Part shown: piece after piece, positions 1-5,421 of the stretch
Layout of the letters: every line of letters starts with the position of its first letter
Position numbering within the stretch: position 1 is the stretch's first letter
Source: a virus
Length of the DNA: 22,199 bases
IMG/VR virus record: IMGVR_UViG_3300032116_001441
Coordinates: 1-22,199 of that record
Strand: one strand, 5' to 3'
Notes under the pieces: model-generated
Databases searched by the model: none
What the model was told of the DNA's origin: nothing
The model's input: the letters and a program-made list of their open reading frames with translations, nothing else
Made by a program: the position numbers and the translations under genes

Positions 1-4
1 AGCC

Positions 5-319
5 ATGACTGACCGCGAACTGCTTGAGGCCGCTGCGAAGGCAGCGGGTCTGACCATCGGCGCTTGGAGCGACAACTACGGCGCGTTTATGTACCGAGGT
101 GTGGAGCCGGGTAAAAGTTGGTGGAACCCCCTCACCGACGACGGCGATGCGCTGCGGTTGGCGGTGAAGTTGGAACTGCAGCTTGACCTGCGGCACAGTT
201 TCCACACGGTGCGCGTATACGGCGCAGCGGAAGGCCGAATTGACGAAAGTGGTGACCCCTACGCCGCCACCCGCCGCGCCGTCGTCAGGGCTGCGGCTGA
301 GATATTGGAAGGAGCATGA
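5..319 (+). CDS. Phage ABA-sandwich-like small protein
   Basis: This 104-aa protein has no assigned biochemical function. The N-terminus (MTDRELLEAAAKAAG) and the central NPLTDDGDALRLAVKL stretch are typical of small proteins in Burkholderiales phages and prophages that are annotated as 'phage ABA sandwich domain'. That family match is from memory, not a search. It has no signal peptide or membrane segment and looks cytoplasmic. The stop lies one base before the next start at 321, so the two genes are probably translationally coupled. Only four bases precede the ATG in the window, so the ribosome binding site and any longer start cannot be judged. The motif at the first methionine argues that this start is right. 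Confidence 0.82.
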   Translation: MTDRELLEAAAKAAGLTIGAWSDNYGAFMYRGVEPGKSWWNPLTDDGDALRLAVKLELQLDLRHSFHTVRVYGAAEGRIDESGDPYAATRRAVVRAAAEILEGA

Positions 320-320
320 A

Positions 321-653
321 ATGACTGACTTGATGTACACACTGAGCTATTACAAGCCGCAGACCACAACGGTGCTGGTGAGCCGACCTTGGTGGGCCTT
401 CTGGCGTCACGACAAACTGGAGCACAAGCAGACGATGACGCGGTTCGTCTTTGCCGGATTGCCAGAAGACGAAGCCAAGATTCTGATGGACGGTGGGGAA
501 TCCAGCGGCAAGCGACTCGCGTACAGACTGATGGGCTCTGACGCCACCATGTTTCAAATGACAACACGACCGGCAACGACTTACGCGACAACAACGGGCC
601 ACTACGTTGAAACGGCGGGGCACAACCTGATACGAAAGAGCGAACCGAAATGA
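321..653 (+). CDS. Hypothetical phage protein, 110 aa
   Basis: I do not recognise the family. The frame is open from 183, but the ATG at 321 is the likely start. It follows a GGAAGGAG-type ribosome binding site (about 307-314) and begins directly after the upstream stop, whereas a start at 183 would bury most of the preceding gene. The protein (MTDLMYTLSYYKPQ...) has a Trp/Arg-rich patch, SRPWWAFWRHDK, around residues 24-35 and a polar, Thr-rich C-terminus. There is no clear membrane span. Its stop overlaps the next start in an ATGA arrangement at 650-653, so it belongs to the same early operon. Function is unknown, probably an accessory early protein. Confidence 0.78.
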   Translation: MTDLMYTLSYYKPQTTTVLVSRPWWAFWRHDKLEHKQTMTRFVFAGLPEDEAKILMDGGESSGKRLAYRLMGSDATMFQMTTRPATTYATTTGHYVETAGHNLIRKSEPK

Positions 654-1012
654 CAACACTACGCGAAGTTGCTCAGCAGGCGCTGGAGGCGTTGGAGACG
701 GTATTCATGCCGCACCATCCTGCAGTCATCTCCCTACGCGCCGCGCTGGAGCAGCCGGAGCAGGAGCCGGTGGCGTGGATGGTTTACACGCAGGATGGGA
801 AGTCTGTGTGCGTGACCGACAACCCTGCTGACTTCATTGAGTGGCGCTCGTTTCCCCTCTACACCCACCCACCCCGCCGCGAGTGGCGAGGGCTGAGCAA
901 GGATGAATCGCTGAAGATGTGGGGCATGCGCAGCGACGGCCCCAGCAACCTTGAAATTATCGGCTTTGCCCGCGCCATTGAGGCCGCTTTAAGGAGCAAG
1001 AACTATGAGTGA
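650..1012 (+). CDS. Small phage protein with ALEALE/RAALEQPE motifs, copy 1
   Basis: This 120-aa protein has no known function. The N-terminal 40 residues carry QALEALE and LRAALEQPEQEPVAWM. A middle PLYTHPPRREWRGL segment follows, then a C-terminal helix (IIGFARAIEAAL). This motif set recurs, often in several copies, in phages and prophages of Burkholderiales-type hosts (recollection, not a search). The start overlaps the previous stop (ATGA, 650-653), and the end overlaps the next gene by 8 bases. The first 40 residues are clearly paralogous to the N-terminus of the gene at 1005, which suggests tandem duplication. The helical N-terminal part could be an oligomerisation unit; that is inference. 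Confidence 0.82.
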   Translation: MTTLREVAQQALEALETVFMPHHPAVISLRAALEQPEQEPVAWMVYTQDGKSVCVTDNPADFIEWRSFPLYTHPPRREWRGLSKDESLKMWGMRSDGPSNLEIIGFARAIEAALRSKNYE

Positions 1013-1253
1013 CCTGCGAGACGCTGCGCGTCAGGCGCTGGAGGCTTTAGAGTTCATGGCAGACGAATGGGGCTTTACGCAAAAGGCAAACAGACCTGAA
1101 CGATGGCAAGCAATTGACTCCCTCCGCGCCGCGTTGGAGCAGCCCGAACGCACTCTCACCGACGAGGTCATCGCTGACCTGTGGCATGCCAACGGTGGGT
1201 TCCATCATCACTTCGCTCGGGCGGTAGAGCGGTATCTGAAGGGGGAGAAATGA
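1005..1253 (+). CDS. Small phage protein with ALEALE/RAALEQPE motifs, copy 2
   Basis: This 82-aa protein shares its N-terminal half with the gene at 650: DxARQALEALE near residues 6-16, then SLRAALEQPE near residues 39-48. It lacks the PVAWM and PLYTHPPRREW segments and instead ends in TDEVIADLWHANGG and a His-rich FHHHFARAVERYL helix. The start is preceded by an AAGGAG ribosome binding site (about 991-996) inside the previous gene. The stop overlaps the next start (ATGA, 1250-1253). Function is unknown. Sequence similarity to its neighbour is visible at both the DNA and protein level. Confidence 0.82.
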   Translation: MSDLRDAARQALEALEFMADEWGFTQKANRPERWQAIDSLRAALEQPERTLTDEVIADLWHANGGFHHHFARAVERYLKGEK

Positions 1254-1453
1254 AATGTCCGACATGCAATGCCTGGACGGAGGTGGTATCCACGCGCAGT
1301 GTTTGGAGGCGCAGGCAGTGTGCGAACGGTCACCGTTTCAACACCGTCGAAACCCTGACAAAACTTGGCCCTTCCTCTTTTCATACAAAGAAGACAAAGT
1401 CTTCGTCAACCGAGCCAGACGAACAACCAAAGCGGACGCCACGAGAATGGTAG
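1250..1453 (+). CDS. NrdR-like zinc-ribbon protein, 67 aa
   Basis: This is a small single-domain zinc ribbon. C3 and C6 (MKCPTC) pair with C24 and H28 (QCANGH) in the layout seen in the N-terminal zinc ribbon of NrdR-type repressors and in many small phage proteins. The ATP-cone that makes full-length NrdR a ribonucleotide-reductase repressor is absent, so nucleotide sensing is not supported. Nucleic-acid binding is the safer inference. The C-terminal half is basic and Ser/Thr/Lys-rich. The frame is open from 1181, but the ATG at 1250 follows a GGGGGAG ribosome binding site, overlaps the upstream stop as ATGA, and starts exactly at the zinc motif. It is the last gene before the 223-bp gap. 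Confidence 0.78.
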   Translation: MKCPTCNAWTEVVSTRSVWRRRQCANGHRFNTVETLTKLGPSSFHTKKTKSSSTEPDEQPKRTPREW

Positions 1454-1676
1454 AAGACGCACTGTTTTAAGCGGGCATTGCATAGCTGCGGAAGCGGTTC
1501 TATCCTCACAGATGTGAAGCCGACACAAGACGCGGGCAACCGCGTCGCTCCGCGCAGTACACGCTGCCCGCTACATACTTTTGTGGCGTGTGCTGCCCCT
1601 CCGAAACCCAGAACCGAGGGGGCTGGGAATCTGTGTATCCCCCTCAACCCCCAACAACTAACCACACCCCAACATC
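1454..1676. other. Gap with weak promoter candidate and competing hairpins
   Basis: No confident gene lies here. A weak sigma70-like pair is present: TTGCAT (1478-1483), 17 bases, TATCCT (1501-1506). Inverted repeats follow. GCGGGCA (1532-1538) can pair with TGCCCGC (1565-1571). GAGGGG (1616-1621) can pair with the upstream CCCCTC (1596-1601), or as GAGGGGG (1616-1622) with the downstream CCCCCTC (1639-1645), but not with both. One forward frame (from a TTG at 1478) stays open through the gap into the next gene. It has no ATG or good ribosome binding site in the gap, so I do not call it as a gene. The gap probably serves as the leader of the replication operon; this is inference. Confidence 0.5.
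1478..1506 (+). promoter_or_regulatory. Weak sigma70-like promoter candidate
   Basis: TTGCAT and TATCCT are separated by 17 bases. The -35 matches consensus at only three of six positions and the -10 at four of six. Position supports it, since it is the first gap upstream of the polymerase operon, but the match alone is weak. Confidence 0.25.
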
Positions 1677-1952
1677 ATGCACAAACTCATGACCGAAGCA
1701 GACCTACAGATGCTGCAGGCCAAAGCGGTGGCGAATGCCACACAAGTGGGCGGCGCTCACTACAAACAGCACACCTACGAAACGTGGGATGTCATCCTCG
1801 ACTGGCAGCTAGGGTATCTAGACGGCAACGCTGTCAAGTACCTATCCCGCTGGCGCTCAAAGGGCGGCGTGCAAGACCTGAAGAAGGCGGCACACTACAT
1901 CCAGAAACTCATTGAAGTGGAGGAATTCAACGATGGCAACCCCGGAAAATAA
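1677..1952 (+). CDS. DUF3310 (SaV-like) protein
   Basis: This 91-aa protein shows the DUF3310 signature: GGAHY (residues 25-29), NAVKYLSRWRSKGG (51-64) and a final helix DLKKAAHYIQKLIE (67-80). The family is widespread in tailed phages. T7 gp1.7, reported as a nucleotide kinase, is usually placed in or near it, so a role in nucleotide metabolism is possible, but no kinase motif is visible here. Neither the ATG at 1677 nor the in-frame ATG at 1689 has a good ribosome binding site, so the start is uncertain by four residues. The C-terminus overlaps the nuclease gene by 20 bases, which suggests coupling. It is the first gene after the 223-bp gap. Confidence 0.88.
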   Translation: MHKLMTEADLQMLQAKAVANATQVGGAHYKQHTYETWDVILDWQLGYLDGNAVKYLSRWRSKGGVQDLKKAAHYIQKLIEVEEFNDGNPGK

Positions 1953-2235
1953 AGTCAAAGCTAAGTGCGTTGACATCATCAAGAAGTACAAAGGCTATTA
2001 CTTCTTCCCTGCACAGAATGGCTACGGTCGAGCAGGCATACCAGACATCATCGTGTGCTACCGAGGCATGTTCCTGGGTGTAGAATGCAAGGCTGGATTC
2101 AATAAGCCCACTGCTCTACAAGAGCGTGAGATGGCAGACATCCACCGTGCCGGTGGGTCCGCGATGGTGGTGCGCGAAGACACTACTGAACTGCTAGAAG
2201 AGTGGTTCCATGAGAGATCACAATGGACATCCTGA
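1933..2235 (+). CDS. VRR-NUC domain nuclease
   Basis: This 100-aa single-domain protein matches the VRR-NUC branch of the PD-(D/E)XK nucleases. E5 lies in the first helix. The catalytic core is GIPDII (D38), then GVECK (E51, K53), with Q63 in the following helix. Stand-alone VRR-NUC proteins in phages are thought to cut branched or junction DNA during recombination or replication; the substrate here is inferred. The frame is open from 1912, but the ATG at 1933 follows GGAGGA (about 1919-1924) at good spacing and gives the compact family length. It overlaps DUF3310 upstream by 20 bases and the DNA polymerase downstream by 13, so all three are probably co-translated. Confidence 0.9.
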   Translation: MATPENKVKAKCVDIIKKYKGYYFFPAQNGYGRAGIPDIIVCYRGMFLGVECKAGFNKPTALQEREMADIHRAGGSAMVVREDTTELLEEWFHERSQWTS

Positions 2236-4157
2236 CGTTGGATTTCGAGACCTATTACGACAAGGATTTCAGTCTCAGCAAGCTGACGATGGAGCACTAC
2301 ATCCGCGACCCGCGCTTCGAAGTCATCATGCTCGGGATTCGCTGGCCGGATGGCACCAAGGAGATCGTCACCGGCAGCCACGAGGAGGTGCAGTACCGGC
2401 TCGATGGCATCGAGTGGGGTAAGTACGCGGTGCTGTGCCACAACACGCTCTTCGATGCTGCCATCCTGTCATGGAGGTTTGGGGTCAATCCCGCTGCGTG
2501 GCTGGACACCCTGTCGATGGCACGTGCCATGTTCGGTATGAAGGGCAACTCGCTGGCCCTGCTTGCCAAGCGGTACGGGCTGGAGGACAAGGGCACTGCC
2601 GTGCAGAACGCGATGGGCAAACGTCGCTGTGACTTCACGCCGCAAGAGTTCAAGGAGTACGCTGACTACTGCCTGCACGACGTGCAGCTATGCCATGAAC
2701 TGTTCTTCCTGATGTCCAACGGGTGGTACAAGCCCGAGACGTTCGACCATCGAGACCCCTACCCCCGCAAGGAACTGGAGTTGATCGACCGGCTCATCAG
2801 GATGTACACCGAGCCCACGCTGCGCTTGAACGCGCAGAAGCTGGAGGAGCACCTTGCCGATGTGGTGCGGCGCAAGGATGAACTGCTGACCAAGGCGGGT
2901 ATCGCCAAGGAAGACCTGATGTCCAACCCGAAGTTCGCTTTGGTGCTGGAGTCGTTCGGTGTGTCCCCGCCGATGAAGATCAGTGCCACGACAGGCAAGC
3001 AAGCGTTCGCTTTCGCCAAGACCGACCCGGGTATGAAGGCCCTGCTGGAGCACCCTGACGACCGAGTGCAGGCTGTGGTGGCTGCCCGGATGGGGGTCAA
3101 GAGCACCCTGGAGGAGACGCGCACGCAGCGGTTCATCGACATGGCGCAGCGCAACCCGCTGTTCCCGGTGCCTCTGAGATATTCTGCTGCGAGAACGCAC
3201 CGCTTGGGTGGCACTGATGGTATAAACCTGCAGAACCTACCGGCCCGTGGGGCACAAGCCAACAAGCTCAAGAAGTGCATCGAGGCACCTCCGGGCCATG
3301 TGATCATCGACTGCGACTCGTCCAACATCGAGGCGCGGATGCTTGCGTGGCTGGCGGGGCAGGATGACCTCGTGCAAGACTTCGCCAACGGCGTGGATGT
3401 GTACTGCAAGATGGCGAGTAAGATCTTCGGTAGGCCGATAACGAAGGCGGATAAGGTAGAGCGGTTCGTAGGCAAGACGGTAGTTTTAGGTTGCGGCTAC
3501 CAAACGGGGGCGATGAAACTTCAGATCACACTGAAGGCGTCCGAGATGAACATGGACTTGGAATTGAGCGAGTGCAAGAACATCATCGACACGTACCGTA
3601 ACTCAGTGCCTGCCATCACGAGACTATGGAGGACGGGGGATAGCGCGATTGAAGCTATGCACAGGAATACGTCCATGTGGTTCGGGCGTGAAGGTGTTGC
3701 ACTGGTCGAGGGTAACAAAGGCATCAAGCTACCCAGCGGACTGTACATCAGCTACCCGCAGCTACACCGTGCGGTGAAGAGCAAGAACGGCATGGCGTTT
3801 GAAGCATGGCAGTACAAAGACGAAACCGGACTGGTGGATATATACGGAGGAAAAAGTGTTGAAAATCTGGTGCAGGCGCTGGCGCGTATCATTGTGATGC
3901 AGCAGCTACTAAAGATCTCTAAGAAGCTGCACGTGGTGTTGACTGTTCATGATGCGGTGGCTGCGATAGTTCCGGTAGGCGACGTGTCCAAGGCTATAAG
4001 GTACGACGAAGAGAAACGGTGCTACGTACCTGTTTCTGAAGAGGCGAAGGGCGCTGTTGCATACGTTGAGGAATGTATGCGTTGGGTTCCGAAGTGGGCA
4101 GCGGGCTGCCCTATCAACTGTGAAAGTGGGATTGGAAGGACGTACGGTGATTGCTGA
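2223..4157 (+). CDS. polA: Family A DNA polymerase with 3'-5' exonuclease domain
   Basis: This 644-aa protein is the replicative polymerase. The proofreading domain has Exo I DFET (D7, E9), Exo II HNTLFD (N74, D78) and Exo III YCLHD (Y149, D153). The polymerase domain has motif A DSSNIEAR (D365, E370, R372), motif B RFVGKTVVLGCGY (R414, K418, Y426) and motif C VHDAV (D577). There is no 5'-3' exonuclease domain, as usual for phage enzymes. Two residues differ from the Klenow pattern. Leu422 sits where Klenow has Phe762 and T7 has Tyr526, and Ala578 replaces the usual motif C Glu (HDA, not HDE). All other catalytic residues are present, so the enzyme is probably active. Codon use becomes less GC-rich from about 3410, roughly where motif A ends. 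The start overlaps the VRR-NUC gene. Confidence 0.97.
   Translation: MDILTLDFETYYDKDFSLSKLTMEHYIRDPRFEVIMLGIRWPDGTKEIVTGSHEEVQYRLDGIEWGKYAVLCHNTLFDAAILSWRFGVNPAAWLDTLSMARAMFGMKGNSLALLAKRYGLEDKGTAVQNAMGKRRCDFTPQEFKEYADYCLHDVQLCHELFFLMSNGWYKPETFDHRDPYPRKELELIDRLIRMYTEPTLRLNAQKLEEHLADVVRRKDELLTKAGIAKEDLMSNPKFALVLESFGVSPPMKISATTGKQAFAFAKTDPGMKALLEHPDDRVQAVVAARMGVKSTLEETRTQRFIDMAQRNPLFPVPLRYSAARTHRLGGTDGINLQNLPARGAQANKLKKCIEAPPGHVIIDCDSSNIEARMLAWLAGQDDLVQDFANGVDVYCKMASKIFGRPITKADKVERFVGKTVVLGCGYQTGAMKLQITLKASEMNMDLELSECKNIIDTYRNSVPAITRLWRTGDSAIEAMHRNTSMWFGREGVALVEGNKGIKLPSGLYISYPQLHRAVKSKNGMAFEAWQYKDETGLVDIYGGKSVENLVQALARIIVMQQLLKISKKLHVVLTVHDAVAAIVPVGDVSKAIRYDEEKRCYVPVSEEAKGAVAYVEECMRWVPKWAAGCPINCESGIGRTYGDC
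4134..4140 (+). promoter_or_regulatory. Ribosome binding site that sets a GTG start
   Basis: GGAAGGA sits six bases before the GTG at 4147, inside the end of the polymerase gene. It selects that GTG over the upstream ATG at 4057, which would overlap polymerase by about 100 bases and has no such site. Confidence 0.7.
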
Positions 4158-4326
4158 AGTTATTGACTACGCTTACCCCTGCATGATGGCAGAGAAGGCA
4201 CTGAAGGAACTGCATCAAGCGATGCTGAATAACGACTACGACGCTGCGCTTGAGCATGCGTTGACTGCGATGGCAGAGACCAAGCTGGCCTACAACGCCA
4301 TCCGGCACACCAAGGAATCGCAATGA
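4147..4326 (+). CDS. Small conserved phage protein, 59 aa, GTG start
   Basis: The function is unknown. The protein reads VIAEVIDYAYPCMMAEK at the start, followed by two helices with NNDYDAALEHALTAMAE. It has the look of a small all-helical protein often found next to phage DNA polymerases (recollection). The frame is open from an ATG at 4057, but the GTG at 4147 is chosen because of the GGAAGGA site at 4134-4140 and because the recognisable protein begins there. It overlaps the polymerase end by 11 bases and the next gene start by 4 (ATGA), so it is embedded in the replication operon. A polymerase accessory role is only a guess from position. Confidence 0.75.
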   Translation: MIAEVIDYAYPCMMAEKALKELHQAMLNNDYDAALEHALTAMAETKLAYNAIRHTKESQ

Positions 4327-5003
4327 GTCTGCCCGGTGCTTGGTCGTACAGTGGCCTGAAGAAGTTCAAGACGTGCCCGAAGCAGTTTGCCGAGGTCAAG
4401 GTCTACAAGAACTTCACCGAGCCGCCCTTCACTGAGGCCACACTGTACGGGACCAACTTCCACGAGGCGGCAGAACTCTACGTGCGCGATGGCACCCCGC
4501 TGTCTGAAGCGTTCGCATACGTCAAGCCGCATCTGGATGCCCTGCGGTCCATACCGGGGACCAAGCACTGCGAGTACAAGATGGGTCTGACCGAGGCTAT
4601 GGAGCCTTGCGCGTTCGACGCCCCTGGGGTATGGTGCCGGGGTGTGGCAGACCTGCTCATCGTTAACGAGGAGAAGGGTGTCGCCCGGGTGGTGGACTAC
4701 AAGACCGGCAAGTCAGCCAAGTACGCGGACACCGCGCAGTTGGAACTCATGGCGCTGATGGTCTTCAAGCACTTCCCCTCGGTGCACCGGGTCAAGGCAG
4801 GACTGCTCTTCGTGGTGGCGAACGACTTCAAGCGGGCCGAGTACGACAAGACTCAGGAGAAGAACTACTGGCGCACATGGATGCAGGACATCCACCGCCT
4901 GGAGACCGCGTACAAGACCGGGGTGTGGAACCCAAACCCGTCAGGACTGTGCCGTAAGCACTGCGTAGTTACATCCTGCCCACACAACGGAGTCAACAAA
5001 TGA
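4323..5003 (+). CDS. PD-(D/E)XK exonuclease with Cas4/AddB-like cysteines
   Basis: This 226-aa protein belongs to the RecB/Cas4-type PD-(D/E)XK nucleases (PDDEXK_1-like). Visible parts are the N-terminal SYSGLKKFKTCPKQF (C18), GTNFHEAAELY (H47), GVADLLIV (D110), VVDYKTGK (D125, K127) and Q139 in the helix after the core. Near the C-terminus are C210, C214 and C219. One N-terminal cysteine plus three C-terminal cysteines matches the iron-sulfur layout of Cas4 and AddB nucleases, so a 4Fe-4S cluster is plausible, though the spacing (x3, x4) differs from the common x2, x5. The likely job is end resection or recombination during phage replication. It is ATGA-coupled to the genes on both sides. 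Nothing CRISPR-related is nearby, so a Cas4 role is not implied. Confidence 0.92.
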   Translation: MSLPGAWSYSGLKKFKTCPKQFAEVKVYKNFTEPPFTEATLYGTNFHEAAELYVRDGTPLSEAFAYVKPHLDALRSIPGTKHCEYKMGLTEAMEPCAFDAPGVWCRGVADLLIVNEEKGVARVVDYKTGKSAKYADTAQLELMALMVFKHFPSVHRVKAGLLFVVANDFKRAEYDKTQEKNYWRTWMQDIHRLETAYKTGVWNPNPSGLCRKHCVVTSCPHNGVNK

Positions 5004-5206
5004 GCAAATGGGTGCAGTTAGAACTTGATTTTGGAGATCCATCATGCCCTACAAAGATCCCAACGATAGAGACCATCGTAAAGAGTACGCTGACTTCCTT
5101 GCAAACGGAGGCAGAGCAAAGCAGTCTGAGCGACAGCGTGCACGCCGAGCCTGGGACAAAGAACACGGTAAGGATTCTCGAAAGGGAAAAGCCCTTGATC
5201 ACGTGA
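5000..5206 (+). CDS. Possible short ORF overlapping the HNH-like gene
   Basis: An ATG overlaps the upstream stop (ATGA, 5000-5003) and follows a GGAG site at 4989-4992, so initiation here is plausible. The frame encodes 68 aa starting MSKWVQLELDFG, but from 5044 it runs out of frame beneath the HNH-like gene for 163 bases, where the residues look like a shadow. It may be a short leader peptide frame that carries ribosomes into the downstream start, a real overlapping gene, or chance. I recognise no domain. Confidence 0.3.
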   Translation: MSKWVQLELDFGDPSCPTKIPTIETIVKSTLTSLQTEAEQSSLSDSVHAEPGTKNTVRILEREKPLIT

Positions 5207-5313
5207 AGCCGATCAAGGACGGGGGCAAGAGCACCCCGGGTAACGTGAAGCTCAAGAGCTTCAGCGCAAACAGCGCAAAGAATTTCAAAGGTCCCCGCTC
5301 AGGCGGGCGTTGA
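5044..5313 (+). CDS. HNH-like endonuclease, 89 aa
   Basis: The C-terminal half has an HNH-like core: LDHVKPIKDGG (D52, H53), followed by GNVKL (N67) and a Ser/Asn helix (SANSAKN). The zinc-knuckle CxxC pairs present in many HNH proteins are absent, so it would be a minimal HNH fold. The N-terminal half is highly charged and basic, which suits DNA binding. The ATG follows GGAG (5033-5036) at seven bases. It lies at the end of the polymerase operon, and its stop codon overlaps the -35 of a promoter candidate. Possible roles are nicking, packaging-associated cleavage or homing; the sequence does not decide. The overlap with the frame starting at 5000 is unusual. Confidence 0.75.
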   Translation: MPYKDPNDRDHRKEYADFLANGGRAKQSERQRARRAWDKEHGKDSRKGKALDHVKPIKDGGKSTPGNVKLKSFSANSAKNFKGPRSGGR

Positions 5314-5338
5314 CGTGTAGCCCCGCTGGGGCTATGCT
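5310..5338 (+). promoter_or_regulatory. Sigma70-like promoter for exonuclease-helicase operon
   Basis: TTGACG (5310-5315) and TATGCT (5333-5338) are separated by exactly 17 bases. The -35 matches consensus at five of six positions and the -10 at four of six. The -35 overlaps the stop codon of the HNH-like gene. A hairpin, TAGCCCC/GGGGCTA (5318-5324/5328-5334), fills the spacer and reaches into the -10, so upstream read-through RNA would fold here. The site sits at the border between two operons. Confidence 0.55.
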
Positions 5339-5393
5339 TGTTTCCCCCGGCTCGACCGGGACTCGTGGCTCGATGGGATCACCCTATCGAGCC
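5318..5393 (+). other. Three consecutive hairpins in the 5422 leader
   Basis: Three stems lie in a row. The first is TAGCCCC/GGGGCTA (5318-5334) with a 3-base loop. The second is CCCGG/CCGGG (5346-5360) around CTCGA. The third is GGCTCGATGGG (5367-5377), loop ATCA, pairing with 5382-5393 with a single bulged T. None is followed by a clear T run, so they are not classic terminators. The first could end upstream transcripts weakly. The second and third would lie at the 5' end of RNA started from the 5310-5338 promoter and may protect or regulate that RNA. Confidence 0.6.
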
Positions 5394-5421
5394 GTTCTGC
5401 CATTCTCACTAGGAGATAAAA

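Noticed and set aside
1250-1453. Full NrdR repressor
   Set aside because: Only the zinc ribbon is present; the ATP-cone is missing and there is no ribonucleotide reductase gene nearby.
1471-1545. Possible tRNA suggested by a GGTTCTATCC stretch
   Set aside because: No acceptor stem, D-arm or anticodon arm can be built around it on either strand.
2759-3475. 238-aa - strand open frame
   Set aside because: Shadow of the DNA polymerase gene, whose catalytic motifs occupy the same bases.
4323-5003. Cas4 of a CRISPR system
   Set aside because: There is no repeat-spacer array and no other cas gene; the neighbours are phage replication genes.
5405-5416. CTCACTAGGAGA read as a T7-like phage promoter
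   Set aside because: The match covers only the initiation end with two bases missing; no phage RNA polymerase is in the window; it is better explained as an extended ribosome binding site.
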